Source: Hyphomicrobiales bacterium (lineage in GTDB: Bacteria; Pseudomonadota; Alphaproteobacteria; Rhizobiales; Xanthobacteraceae). From it: a DNA stretch of 64,000 nucleotides. The stretch is from the NCBI GenBank assembly GCA_013911975.1, contig JACESF010000002.1:1-64000 (forward strand), in the 5' to 3' direction. Below, one piece after another: positions 19,501 to 27,667 of the stretch (positions are counted from its first letter, which is position 1; every line of letters starts with the position of its first letter). A program made the position numbers and the translations under genes. A model generated the notes under the pieces. That model was not told the origin of the DNA and did not search any database. It was given only the letters and a program-made list of their open reading frames with translations.

Positions 19501-19697
19501 ATCACCGTCGCCACGGCCGAGGCCATGGTCTCCGGGCTCGCGCCCGGCAGGGTCGCGGAGATGTTGATGGTGGGGAAATCCACCCGGGGCAGCGCCGCCA
19601 CCGGCAGCAGGCGATAGGCGAACAGGCCCGCCACCACCAGCGACAGCATCATCAGGCATGTCATGACCGGGCGGCGGATGCACAGGTCGGAGAACAT
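16581..19697 (-). CDS. RND multidrug efflux permease (HAE1/MdtB-type)
   Basis: 1038 residues, full length for AcrB/MdtB-type pumps. It is an inner-membrane proton/drug antiporter that works as a trimer. Helix 1 near ~10-30, a large periplasmic porter loop, then the TM4 proton relay (LTLCVGFVVDDAIVVLENI, ~395-413, with the Asp pair), a second porter loop, and the TM10-12 region with KKNAIMMIDFALERRR (~945). IRRPVMT at the N-terminus is typical. It is 5 bases downstream of its adaptor gene. No outer-membrane TolC gene is adjacent, so it must share one. The substrate is unknown. Confidence 0.95.
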   Translation of the reverse strand: MFSDLCIRRPVMTCLMMLSLVVAGLFAYRLLPVAALPRVDFPTINISATLPGASPETMASAVATVIERQLATISGISSLTSSSTQGSTSITVQFDLSRNIDDAALDVQSALSVAQRQLPDEMTTPPSFRKVNPADAPVILLAISSDTLPLSTVNEYADTILGQQISQLPGVAQVQIYGTQKYAVRIRVDPAAAGVRNISASDIQGAVQAAASNTPIGQLSGPRQNLTIDMGTAKATAEPFRRIVVAWRNGAPVRLDEIARVTDGVENERVASWFNDNRAIVLAVVRQPEANTVAVVDEVRGHLDQYRAQLPPSVSIEVLNDRSRSVRDAVADVQKTLLEAVVLVVLVIFLFLRNVRATIIPSLALPLSIVATFAAMWVLDFSINNMTLLALTLCVGFVVDDAIVVLENIYRHIENGERPFKAAILGAREIGFTIISMTLSLVAVFIPVLFMGGVVGRVFREFAVTISVAILVSGFVSLTLTPMLCARLLKPVDHSKRPNVFFRASERVFDAWLAGYRISLDFVLRHRPFMLAVTFATMGLAVYLYVIVPKGFFPTEDTGFITGTVEAATDISFDGMVERQKAVADAVRGDPNVAYLVSTAGATGVSRTTNSGRMFIALKPQSEGRPSAFNIIQDLRKRVSGIPGVKVFFQPVQNINIGGVASKSQFQYTLQSSDSQALYPAATAMEDRLTALPQLRDVTSDLQITNPQLTINLEKDKAAALGITEEQLRNALYTQFGTRQIATLYTPTNQYAVIVEAQPRFQQDATDLGRVYLRTSSGAVVPLETVADITRTVGPLQIAHQQQQPAVTISFNLAPGVSLGQAVDAIGTAERQANLPASINTGFQGTAQVFQDSLSNQPLLILAAVVVIYIVLGILYESFVHPLTILSGLPSAGIGALLTLMVFNMELSVIALIGIIMLVGIVKKNAIMMIDFALERRREGADAQDAIREACLLRFRPIMMTTLAAIFGVLPIALGGGAGAELRQPLGIAVVGGLLVSQVLTLYITPVVYLYLDRFDRMVTKAVGGESSETRPAPHPAE

Positions 19698-19702
19698 GAG
19701 GG

Positions 19703-20860
19703 TCAGCTCCCCGCGCTCGGCGCCTTCGTTTCACCCTTGATGTCCACCCGGCTGCCGTTGCGCAGCGCGAGCTGGCCCTGCGTGACCACCACCTCGCTGC
19801 CCGCCAGACCCGCCGAGACCACGGTCTTCCCGTCCACGGTGCGCTCCACCGTCACGGGCTTCACCTTTGCGGTCCCGTTCTCCACCACGAACACGAAGCT
19901 GCCGTTCTGCCCGATCTGGATCGCCTCGCTGGGCACGGTGACCACGTTCGGCTCCATGCGCAGGGTCACGGTCACGTCGCCCAGGGTGCCGGGCCACAGC
20001 CGCTCGTCGGCATTGGGGAAGATGGCGCGCACCATGAGTGTGCCGGTCTGGATGTCGATGGTGTTGTCCAGCGCCGCCACCTTGCCGCCCGAGACGGTCG
20101 TGCCGCTGCCCTGGAGGCGGAACTGGACCGTGGCCTGGGCCATGTTGGTGCGCAGCTCGGTGAGATAGCGCTCGGGCACGCCGAAGGCGATGTAGATGGG
20201 CTTGATCTGGCGGATGGTGGCGAGGGTGTCGTCCACGCGGATCACCGCGCCGGGCCGCGCCTGCGCCACGCCCACCCGCCCGGAGACGGGCGCCTTGATC
20301 TCGTAATAGCTGCGCTGCACCTGCAGCGCCTGGAGATTGGCCTCGTCCTGCTGGACGGTGGCCTTCTGCATCTCGGCGGTGGTCTTGGCGTCGTCCACCT
20401 GAACCTGCGACACGGCATTGCGCGTCGCGAGGCCGCTGTAGCGCTCCACGTCGCGCAGGGCCTTTTCGAGCTGCGACTTGTCCTTGGACAAGGTCGCCTG
20501 GGCCTGGAGGATCTGCGCGTCGATCTCGCGCGGATCGAGAACGAACAGGACGTCGCCCTCCTTCACCTCGGCGCCGTCCTCGAACTTCACCTGCTCCACC
20601 CGGCTCGCCACCCGCGCCCGGATGGTCACCGTCACCAGGGGCTCCACGGCGCCGATGGCCTCGAAACGCAGCGGCGCGGATTCCCGCACCGCGTTCGCCA
20701 CCGTCACGGCAACGCCCTGCCGTCCAGCCGGTGTCTGGGCATTGGCGGCGGGCGACTTGCCGCCCAGAAGGCCGCTGCTCCACAACCAGCCGCCGCCGCC
20801 CGCTAAAGCGAGCACGCACAGCATGAGAACGATTTTGCGACCTGACCGAGAGCGCGCCAT
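19703..20860 (-). CDS. RND efflux periplasmic adaptor (membrane fusion protein)
   Basis: 385 residues. N-terminal helix ~10-27 anchors it (no lipobox cysteine was seen). Then the barrel-sandwich half FEAIGAVEPLVTVTIRARVASRVEQV (in part, ~68-92), an alpha-hairpin coiled coil ~115-175, the second lipoyl half IKAPVSGRVGVAQARPGAVIR (~193-212, first 20 residues read), beta-barrel and membrane-proximal domains. It links the RND permease to the outer-membrane channel. It starts at ATG 20860 and precedes the permease by 5 bases in one operon. No regulator gene is divergent; the next gene upstream is an aminotransferase on the same strand. Confidence 0.94.
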   Translation of the reverse strand: MARSRSGRKIVLMLCVLALAGGGGWLWSSGLLGGKSPAANAQTPAGRQGVAVTVANAVRESAPLRFEAIGAVEPLVTVTIRARVASRVEQVKFEDGAEVKEGDVLFVLDPREIDAQILQAQATLSKDKSQLEKALRDVERYSGLATRNAVSQVQVDDAKTTAEMQKATVQQDEANLQALQVQRSYYEIKAPVSGRVGVAQARPGAVIRVDDTLATIRQIKPIYIAFGVPERYLTELRTNMAQATVQFRLQGSGTTVSGGKVAALDNTIDIQTGTLMVRAIFPNADERLWPGTLGDVTVTLRMEPNVVTVPSEAIQIGQNGSFVFVVENGTAKVKPVTVERTVDGKTVVSAGLAGSEVVVTQGQLALRNGSRVDIKGETKAPSAGS

Positions 20861-21056
20861 ATCCTGCCCATACTAGCCGCGCCAAAGACGCCGCGGACCG
20901 AAATCAAGGAGGCGCCCGCCCGCGCAAGCGTAGGATGAAGGCCGGACGCGCGTGCAAGACTTTACACAGCCACGCGGCTCCCGGCGATCACGTTCGTGTT
21001 CGACGGGTGATTTTGTTTCGTTTGATATTATTCCGTTGCGTCAGCGCGGAACAGGC

Positions 21057-22241
21057 CTACGTCCGGGCGCGCAACGCCCCGGCGAGCCGCTCCAGCGCCC
21101 CGTCCAGGGTGGCGTCGCGCTTGGCGAAGCAGAAGCGCACCACCGAGCGCACCGCGTCCTGCGCATAGAAGGCAGAGACCGGAATGGCGGCGACGCCGTG
21201 GGTGCGCACGAGGTCGAGGCAGAACGCCTCGTCGTCCAGCGTCGGGTCGAGCGCCGCGAGGTCCACGGAGAGGAAATAGGTGCCCGCGCTCGGCAGAACC
21301 GGAAAGCCCAGCTCCGAAAGCCCCGTGGCCAGCCGGTCGCGGGAGCGCTGGAGGTCCGCCCGCATGCCCTCGAAATACCCGTCCTCCTTGCCGAGCCCGT
21401 AGGCGACCGCCGCCTGGAGGTTCGGCGGCGTGGTGAAGGTGAGGAATTGGTGGGCCTTGCTGAGCACCTTCATGAGCGGCGGGGCGGCGCACACGAGCCC
21501 CACCTTCCAGCCGGTCATGCCGAAGATCTTGCCCGCTGAGCCGATCTTCACCGTGCGCTCGCGCATGCCCGGCAGGGCCATCATGGGCAGGTGGCGGCAC
21601 CCGTCGAAGATGATGTGCTCCCACACTTCGTCGCACACGGCGATGGCGTCGAAGGCGAGGCAATGCTCGGCGATGAGCTGCATCTCCTCCCGGCTGTGCA
21701 CGACGCCAGTCGGGTTCTGCGGATTGTTGAACAGGACCAGCTTGGTGCGCGGCGAGAACACCTGCGCCAGCGCCTCGCGGGTGATGCGCCAGCCCGGCGG
21801 CTGGAGCCGCACGAGGCGCGGCACGCCGCCCGCGCGCAGGACGAGGGGCAGGTACGCGTCATAGAGCGGCTGGAACAGCACCACCTCGTCGCCCGGCTCG
21901 ATGAGCGCGAACAGCGCGCCCGCCAGGGCCTCGGTGGCGCCCGACGTCACCATCACCTCGGCGGCCGGGTCGAGGTCCAGGCCCTGCCAGTGCCGGTAAT
22001 GGTCCGCCGCCGCCTGCCGCAGCTCGGGCAGCCCCATCATGGGCGGATACTGGTTCCACCCGTCCACCACCGCCTCGGCGGCCTTGGTGCGGACATCCAG
22101 CGGGCCGGGATCGTCGGGAAAGCCCTGGCCGAGATTGATGGCCTGATGCTCGCGCGCGAGCGCGGACATGACCTCGAACACGGTGGTCGGCAGGTCGGAG
22201 AAGACGGCGTTCAGGGGGCGCTGGAAGGCTTGGCTGCTCAT
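21057..22241 (-). CDS. Class I/II PLP aminotransferase (methionine/kynurenine aminotransferase-like)
   Basis: 394 residues. Fold type I aminotransferase: INLGQGFPDDPGP (~35), YPPMMGLPELRQA (~66), VTSGATEALAGALFAL (~98), NNPQNPTG (~175), AVCDEVWEH (~205) and the PLP lysine in GSAGKIFGMTGWKVG (~236). This pattern is that of YbdL/kynurenine aminotransferase enzymes, which transaminate methionine or aromatic amino acids with 2-oxo acids in the cytoplasm. Substrate choice cannot be decided from sequence. It is a single gene on the minus strand, 196 bases from the RND adaptor start and 85 from the next gene. Confidence 0.9.
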   Translation of the reverse strand: MSSQAFQRPLNAVFSDLPTTVFEVMSALAREHQAINLGQGFPDDPGPLDVRTKAAEAVVDGWNQYPPMMGLPELRQAAADHYRHWQGLDLDPAAEVMVTSGATEALAGALFALIEPGDEVVLFQPLYDAYLPLVLRAGGVPRLVRLQPPGWRITREALAQVFSPRTKLVLFNNPQNPTGVVHSREEMQLIAEHCLAFDAIAVCDEVWEHIIFDGCRHLPMMALPGMRERTVKIGSAGKIFGMTGWKVGLVCAAPPLMKVLSKAHQFLTFTTPPNLQAAVAYGLGKEDGYFEGMRADLQRSRDRLATGLSELGFPVLPSAGTYFLSVDLAALDPTLDDEAFCLDLVRTHGVAAIPVSAFYAQDAVRSVVRFCFAKRDATLDGALERLAGALRART

Positions 22242-22326
22242 GGGCGCGGATGTGTAGTCCCTCCCGCGCGGAAGGAAAAGAGCGTGTGACGCCGGAGCAT
22301 GCGGGCGTCCCGGCGCCCCCTCCCCG

Positions 22327-22620
22327 TCACCCCACGGCGCGCAGCGGCACCAGGGCCTCCACCAGTTCCCCGTCGGTCACGGTGGACAGGGGCTTCAGGA
22401 GCTTCGCCGCCTCGGTCCGGCGCCCCGCGCGCATGACGAGGATGACAGTCTCCGCGCCGCCGCACGCCGGGTCGCCGCAGGCGATCTCGGTGACGGAGAC
22501 CGTGGCCTCCTCGTCGAGGTCCAGCAGGCGGCGCACCTTGTCCGCCACCTCGCGCGCCGCGTCGCGGGCCGCCTCCCGGCTGCCGTCACCGCCCCGTCCG
22601 CGCATGAAGAAGCGCACCAT
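22327..22620 (-). CDS. Conserved small protein of unknown function
   Basis: 97 residues with a good ribosome site (GGAGGACCTGAAGGC) before the ATG at 22620. The N-terminal half is rich in Arg/Ala/Asp and likely helical. The second half has SVTEIACGDPACGGAETVIL, with two Cys five residues apart, that looks like a small conserved motif found in proteins next to nitrogen or iron metabolism in Rhizobiales (from memory, not verified). No signal peptide or membrane segment. It lies between the aminotransferase and the antiporter on the same strand. Function not recognised. Confidence 0.65.
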   Translation of the reverse strand: MVRFFMRGRGGDGSREAARDAAREVADKVRRLLDLDEEATVSVTEIACGDPACGGAETVILVMRAGRRTEAAKLLKPLSTVTDGELVEALVPLRAVG

Positions 22621-22689
22621 GCCTTCAGGTCCTCCGTGCCGCGACGTTCCGGCCGCGTCAGCGCAGCATACCCCGCCGCCGCCCGCTTC

Positions 22690-24483
22690 TCACCCCCCGA
22701 CGATCCGCGCGGCGGCGCGGGTCACCGCGCGTCCCGCGCGGCGCACCAGCCGCTGGCGCCCGCCCTCGTCCTCGTCCCCGGCCACATCCTCGAAGCGGAG
22801 CGCCACCTGCGTGACCCGGCCGCCATCCACGGCCCGGACCTCAACGGCGGCGTGGCCGAGCATGATGCGCATGCCCGGCGCCACCCGGTCCTCCGCCCGG
22901 TCGGCGAAGGCGTCGGCGATGGACATCTGGCGGTCCGCCTCGGGTGCGGGCAGGCCGTAGAGGTCGGCCACGTCGCCGATGCGGACGTCCCCGGAGAAGG
23001 GGAAGGCGGAATCGTCGGCCCAGATCTGGGCTTCGGCCATGAACACCCGGTCCAGCTGCTGCACTCGCTTGGGGGGCGCGAGCAGATAGACATAGTCGCG
23101 CGGCATCAGCGACCCGGCATCCGCCGCTGCCAGGACGCGGCCCTCCCGCACCACCAGGACGAGCTGCGCCCAGGACGGCAGGAGGCCGGGGGACAGGGGC
23201 GCCGCCCCGGCCGCCACGGGATAGCCCACCAGTTCGTGCTCGCTCTGCCCCGGAAGGTCGATCTCGAACCGCTGGGGCTCGCGCGCGGGATCGGAGAGCG
23301 CCACGCCCAGGCGGCGCGCGGACAGGGCCAGGGTGAGGCCGTGCAGCACGAGCGAGACGAGCACGACGATGAAGGCGATGTTGAAATAGAGCGGCGCCAT
23401 GGGAAGCTGCGCCAGCATGGGGATGGTGGCGAGGAAGATGGACACCGCGCCCCGAAGGCCCGCCCAGGAGACGAACACCTTTTCCCGGAAGGAGAAGCCG
23501 AACCGGGCGAGGCAGGCGAACACCACGGCCGGGCGCGCCACGAGGAACAGGAACCCCGCCACGGCGAGGCCCGCCGGCAGGATGGTCATGAGGTGGTGGG
23601 GCGTCACCAGCAGCCCCAGCATGGTGAACATGACGATCTGGCACAGCCAGGTGACGGCGTCGTGGAACGACGTGATGCTGGCGATGCCCCGCACCGGGCG
23701 GTTGCCCAGGACCAGCCCCGCCAGATAGACCGCGAGGAAGCCCGAGCCGTGGGCCAGTGACGTGAGCGCGAACACCAGCACCGCCCAGGCCACCACGAGG
23801 ATGGGCTGCAATCCGCCGGGCAGGTCCACGCGGTTGAGGAAGGCGGCCAGGGCGAAGCCGCCGACCACCCCCATGACCGCCCCCACCGACATCTCCCGCA
23901 GGACGCCCGTGATCACCGCCCAGCCGAAATCCCCGGTTCCGGCGCTGATGAGCTCCACCAGCAACACGGTGAGGAAGACGGCGGCGGGGTCGTTGGTGGC
24001 GGATTCGATCTCGATCACCGCGTCGAGCTTCCGGCCGAGCTTGAGGCCCTGGGCGCGCACCAGGAACAGCACCGCCGCCGCATCCGTGGACGCCACGATG
24101 GCCCCGAGCAGCATCCCCTGGAGCGGGTTCAGGCCCAGCAGCGGGACCGCCGCCACCGCCACGAGGGCCGCGGTGCCCAGGACGCCGAAGGTGGACAGCA
24201 GCAAGGCGGGCGCCACGGCGCCGCGCATGCTGGTGATCCGCATGCGCAGGCCGCCGTCGAACAGGATCACCGCCAGCGCGGCCGAGCCCACCATGTAGGT
24301 GGCCCAATAATCGCTGAAATGGATGCCGCCGAGCCCATCCTCGCCGGCCAGCATGCCCACCAGGAGAAACACCAGCAGGATGGGCGCGCCGAAGCGCGCG
24401 GCCACGAGACTCGATACCGTCCCCACCACCACCAGGGTCGCGCAGATGAGCAGCACCAGGTTGGAGAGGATGACGGAAGCCAT
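22690..24483 (-). CDS. K+/H+ antiporter of the NhaP2/CvrA type with C-terminal RCK_C and CorC-like domains
   Basis: 597 residues. Residues ~5-400 are a 12-13 helix CPA1/CPA2 exchanger with ESATNDPAAVFLTVLL (the ND pair, ~160-175) and WAGLRGAVSIFLATIP (~335). Residues ~410-485 resemble a TrkA-C (RCK_C) ligand domain, and ~500-590 a CorC_HlyC-type domain, the order known for NhaP2/CvrA. Such transporters expel K+ (or Na+) in exchange for protons and help osmotic and pH balance. The start is ATG at 24483. It is a single gene, and the ion specificity is inferred from the domain order. Confidence 0.9.
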   Translation of the reverse strand: MASVILSNLVLLICATLVVVGTVSSLVAARFGAPILLVFLLVGMLAGEDGLGGIHFSDYWATYMVGSAALAVILFDGGLRMRITSMRGAVAPALLLSTFGVLGTAALVAVAAVPLLGLNPLQGMLLGAIVASTDAAAVLFLVRAQGLKLGRKLDAVIEIESATNDPAAVFLTVLLVELISAGTGDFGWAVITGVLREMSVGAVMGVVGGFALAAFLNRVDLPGGLQPILVVAWAVLVFALTSLAHGSGFLAVYLAGLVLGNRPVRGIASITSFHDAVTWLCQIVMFTMLGLLVTPHHLMTILPAGLAVAGFLFLVARPAVVFACLARFGFSFREKVFVSWAGLRGAVSIFLATIPMLAQLPMAPLYFNIAFIVVLVSLVLHGLTLALSARRLGVALSDPAREPQRFEIDLPGQSEHELVGYPVAAGAAPLSPGLLPSWAQLVLVVREGRVLAAADAGSLMPRDYVYLLAPPKRVQQLDRVFMAEAQIWADDSAFPFSGDVRIGDVADLYGLPAPEADRQMSIADAFADRAEDRVAPGMRIMLGHAAVEVRAVDGGRVTQVALRFEDVAGDEDEGGRQRLVRRAGRAVTRAAARIVGG

Positions 24484-24655
24484 GGAACGGTCAGTCCTTC
24501 GATCTTGCCGGCAACACTTGAATCAGTGGCAACATTGGGAAAGGAATCGAGTGTAGCCGCTCGACCCCTTCGCGCGTATGGTGGTTTCGGGCTCGTCGCG
24601 GGCCAGAGGGTCGTTCCGGGGGGAGCGCAACCGCGACGGGGCGGGGATCTTTATC

Positions 24656-24925
24656 ATGCCCATCCATTCCTCTGCTTATGCTTACCTTGTCCGGGCCTGC
24701 CTTTTCACATCTTCCGGCACCCTTCTGACCGAGCCGGACACAATTTGCTTCGATCTCGACCTTGCGCTCGAAATGGCGGAAAGCGACCGAGCTCATGCGG
24801 CCGGGCTCGCCGTGTATGAGTTGGGCATCGATGGATGCCTCCTAGCGGATTGTCCGCTGGTGAGCCACGGGATCGAGCTTCCCGCCGTGATGCCCTCGCC
24901 CGCCTTCGCCGCCGCTTGGGCCTGA
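24656..24925 (+). CDS. Small hypothetical protein
   Basis: 89 residues from the ATG at 24656, preceded by GCGGGGATCTTTATC. It contains one weak hydrophobic stretch (~7-20) and acidic patches (FDLDLALEMAESDRAH, ~40-55). The upstream open frame adds 26 residues without a better ribosome site. I do not recognise a family. It lies divergent from the antiporter across 171 bases. Composition is like its neighbours, so there is no sign of transfer. Reality of the gene is likely but not certain. Confidence 0.5.
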   Translation: MPIHSSAYAYLVRACLFTSSGTLLTEPDTICFDLDLALEMAESDRAHAAGLAVYELGIDGCLLADCPLVSHGIELPAVMPSPAFAAAWA

Positions 24926-24975
24926 CAGCCGGGTCTGCGAGTTGGGCCTGAACGCGCGCTGGCCGGCCGCCGCGC

Positions 24976-25194
24976 TCAGCGGCGCGCCGTGGTGAAGCGC
25001 AGCGCCTCGATGGGCGAGGAGAAGCTCACGATCCGCACCGCGCGGCTCCCGCACACATCGCACCGCAGGCGCGCGCCCGGCTGGGCCCCCTCCTTCTCCC
25101 CGGCCGCGGCCGAGGTGTCCTCGATATAGGGGTCGGGCTTCGCCATGCCGATGATGGATCGGCGGCGGCAACGGGGGCATTCGGCACAGAGCAT
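24976..25194 (-). CDS. Small Cys-motif (zinc-ribbon-like) protein
   Basis: 72 residues. Two cysteine groups, CAECPRC near residue 3-9 and LRCDVCGSRAV near ~44-54, are spaced as in a small zinc ribbon. The longer N-terminus is kept because starting at the internal ATG would lose the first group. No signal or membrane segment. A zinc-binding protein that contacts nucleic acid or protein is an inference. No ribosome site stands out at the start. It precedes the nuclease-like gene's end by 74 bases with an opposite end-to-end layout to the small gene at 24656. Confidence 0.6.
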   Translation of the reverse strand: MLCAECPRCRRRSIIGMAKPDPYIEDTSAAAGEKEGAQPGARLRCDVCGSRAVRIVSFSSPIEALRFTTARR

Positions 25195-25268
25195 AGGGAA
25201 AGTGACCAGGAAAAGAGGTTGGATTTGAGGCGGATGGCGATCGCCTCAGGAGAATGGGGACGCGTGTC

Positions 25269-25805
25269 TCAGGGCTTTGGTGCGGGCGGCACGGGCGCGG
25301 TGAAGGCCGCGTTCGGCCCGAAGCTCCACAGGCCGACGCGCCCGGCCTTGGCCTGCGCCTCCTCGGCCACGTAGCGGGAGCCGAAGCTCGCCATGGCCCA
25401 GCCCGCGCGCACCATGGCGGCGCCGAGGTCCTGCTCCTTCACCTGGCAGCGCGCCACGTCGCGGGTGTAGCTGTCCCGCCCCTCGGGGAAGCAGGTGACG
25501 GGCGAGATACCGATCAGTTCCTGCAGGAACAGCGCCGCCCGCTGGCCGCACGGAATGGGACGCCCGGGCTCGGTTTCCCCGCACGTGAAATTGCGCGGCG
25601 GCGCATCGATGTCCGCGAGGCGGATGCTGTTGCCCGCGATTTCCAGCGTGTCGCCGTCGATGACGCGCGCGGTCCCGAAGAGATAGGCGTCCTGCGCGGG
25701 AACCTGGATCGCGTCCGCATGGGCGAAGCCCGCCGGAAGGCAGGCGAGCAGAAGGGCGAGGATGCGCACGGCGGCGCGCGGACCGGGGACGGGAGAAGCT
25801 GCCAT
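25269..25805 (-). CDS. Secreted staphylococcal-nuclease-like (thermonuclease family) protein
   Basis: 178 residues with an N-terminal signal peptide (AVRILALLLACLPAGFAHA). The mature part has the SNase fold: VIDGDTLEIAGNSIRLADIDAP (~49-70, DGDT and RLxxIDAP), CGQRAALFLQEL, YTRDVARC and a C-terminal GLWSFG. The catalytic Arg/Glu pattern is only partly clear and the gene family includes many proteins that have lost nuclease activity. It would act in the periplasm or outside. Divergent from the serine hydrolase at 25980. Confidence 0.78.
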   Translation of the reverse strand: MAASPVPGPRAAVRILALLLACLPAGFAHADAIQVPAQDAYLFGTARVIDGDTLEIAGNSIRLADIDAPPRNFTCGETEPGRPIPCGQRAALFLQELIGISPVTCFPEGRDSYTRDVARCQVKEQDLGAAMVRAGWAMASFGSRYVAEEAQAKAGRVGLWSFGPNAAFTAPVPPAPKP

Positions 25806-25979
25806 GGCGCAATCAAATCAAACCTTGGCCCCCTATGCCACCCGGACCTTGCCTCGTCCCGCATTTCAGCGCCGCTGACGGTTGCGGAACGGCCCGGCAG
25901 GTTCTTCCGCCCGTCGCGGCGTGCCTCTAGGGTAGTCCGGCGCACACCGGAGTGCGGCTGGCGGCGGACGGACCGGATC

Positions 25980-27578
25980 ATGACTGAGGGCGAATGCGTT
26001 AAGGGACGGCCGGAACGGCGGATTCTGCTGGTGGCGGCACTGCTCGGCCTCGCGGGTGCCGTGCCTGCGACGGCCAGCCGGGCAGAGCCTTCGCCCGCCG
26101 AATATGTGGCGAGCCAGGTGCCGCCGGCCCAGATCGACGCCGCGCTGGCGCGGCTCGACGACATCGCCGCCGCCATCCTGCGCCGGACCCAGATTCCCGG
26201 CATGGCGGTGGCCGTGGTGCGCGACGGCAAGCTGGCCTATGCGAAGGGATTCGGCGTGCGCAAGGTGGGCGAGCCGGCCAAGATCGAGCCCGACACCGTG
26301 TTCCAGCTCGCCTCCCTGTCCAAATCCCTGTCCGGCACCATCGTGGCAAGCCAGGTGGGCGCCGGCGTGGTGAAATGGGACACGCCTCTCGTGGCCCATC
26401 TGCCCTGGTTCCAGCTCTCCGACCCGTGGGTGACGAGCCATGTGACGGTCGCCGATATGTTCAGCCACCGCTCCGGCCTGCCGGACCATGCGGGGGACGA
26501 ATTGGAAGACGTGGGCTATGACCGCCAGCAGGTGCTGGAACGCCTGCGCTACCTGCCGCTGGCCAGCTTCCGCGACAGCTACGCCTATACGAATTTCGGC
26601 CTGACCGCCGGGGCCGAAGCGGTGGCCGTGGCGTCCAAAACCGACTGGGCGACGCTGGCCGAGACCGCGCTCTACAAGCCGCTCGGCATGGCCTCCACCT
26701 CCTCCCGCTTCGCCGATTTCGAGGCCCGCGCCAACCGCGCCTTCCCCCATGTGCGCATCGACGGAAAGTTCGTCTCGAAGTTCCAGCGCAAGCCGGATGC
26801 GCAGGCCCCCGCGGGAGGCGCGAGCGCGTCCATCACCGATTTCTCGCGCTGGATGATCCTGGTCCTTCAGCAGGGCACGTATGAGGGACGCGAGATCGTG
26901 CCCGCCGACGCCCTGCTGCCCGCCATGCGGGCGGAGATGATTTCCTCGCCGTCGCGCACGCCCGAATCGCGCCCCGGCTTCTACGGCTACGGCATCGGCG
27001 TCAGCATCTCGTCCACCGGGCGGGTGTCGCTGGACCATTCGGGCGCCTTCGCCATGGGCGCCGGCACCACCTATCGCCTTCTTCCCTCGCTCGGCATCGG
27101 CATCGCGGTCTTCACCAATGCCGAACCCATCGGGGCCGCGGAGGCGGTGGCTGCGGAGTTCATGGATCTGGTCGAGACCGGCCGCTCCTCGCGCGACTGG
27201 TTCGCGGCCTACAGCCAGCTGATGGCGCCCCTCATGGCCCCGGCGGGAAGCCTCGCGGGCCGCACCGCCCCCGCCAATCCGGTGCCCCCCGCTGCGCTCA
27301 GCCTCTATGCGGGCTCCTATTACAATCCCTATTTCGGCACCGCCCGCATCACCGAGAAAAACGGCGCGCTGGAGGTGAGCCTCGGGCCCGACGGCGCCAA
27401 GACCTATCCGCTCGCCCCCTGGGAGGGGAACACTTTCGCCTTCACGCCCATCGGCGAGAACGAGCCCACCGGATCGCGGGCCGCCGCCACCTTCTCGCAA
27501 TCGGGACAGGAGCCGGCGGGCGAACTCACCATCGACTATCTGAACGGCGAGGGTCTCGGCCATTTCGTGCGGCAGTGA
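25980..27578 (+). CDS. Secreted serine hydrolase, class C beta-lactamase/penicillin-binding fold with extra C-terminal domain
   Basis: 532 residues from ATG 25980. Signal peptide ~15-36 (RRILLVAALLGLAGAVPATA). The catalytic motifs are SLSK (~112-115), YTN (~202-204) and HSGAF (~360). The C-terminal ~130 residues (from LSLYAGSYYNPYFG) form a lipocalin-like or DUF3471-type domain often attached to this fold. The family includes esterases, D-aminopeptidases and beta-lactamases, so antibiotic hydrolysis must not be assumed. It is a single gene divergent from the nuclease-like gene. The open frame continues far upstream but without homology. Confidence 0.88.
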   Translation: MTEGECVKGRPERRILLVAALLGLAGAVPATASRAEPSPAEYVASQVPPAQIDAALARLDDIAAAILRRTQIPGMAVAVVRDGKLAYAKGFGVRKVGEPAKIEPDTVFQLASLSKSLSGTIVASQVGAGVVKWDTPLVAHLPWFQLSDPWVTSHVTVADMFSHRSGLPDHAGDELEDVGYDRQQVLERLRYLPLASFRDSYAYTNFGLTAGAEAVAVASKTDWATLAETALYKPLGMASTSSRFADFEARANRAFPHVRIDGKFVSKFQRKPDAQAPAGGASASITDFSRWMILVLQQGTYEGREIVPADALLPAMRAEMISSPSRTPESRPGFYGYGIGVSISSTGRVSLDHSGAFAMGAGTTYRLLPSLGIGIAVFTNAEPIGAAEAVAAEFMDLVETGRSSRDWFAAYSQLMAPLMAPAGSLAGRTAPANPVPPAALSLYAGSYYNPYFGTARITEKNGALEVSLGPDGAKTYPLAPWEGNTFAFTPIGENEPTGSRAAATFSQSGQEPAGELTIDYLNGEGLGHFVRQ

Positions 27579-27667
27579 AGAGGCAGCAAGCGCTCCGGCG
27601 GCGGCGCGGTGGACAGCATACGGCATGGCCACCATGATCAGTCATGCTTGATACGAGGTCTGGAGCC

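Noticed and set aside
16530..20168. About 1200-codon open frame antisense to the RND permease and part of its adaptor
   Set aside because: Shadow of the GC-rich coding strand. RND motifs on the minus strand are complete.
20935..21168. Small open frame upstream of the RND adaptor
   Set aside because: It overlaps the end of the aminotransferase gene antisense and has no ribosome site or recognisable fold.
25254..25979. N-terminal extension of the serine hydrolase frame
   Set aside because: It lies antisense to the nuclease-like gene and has no family sequence; the signal peptide begins after ATG 25980.
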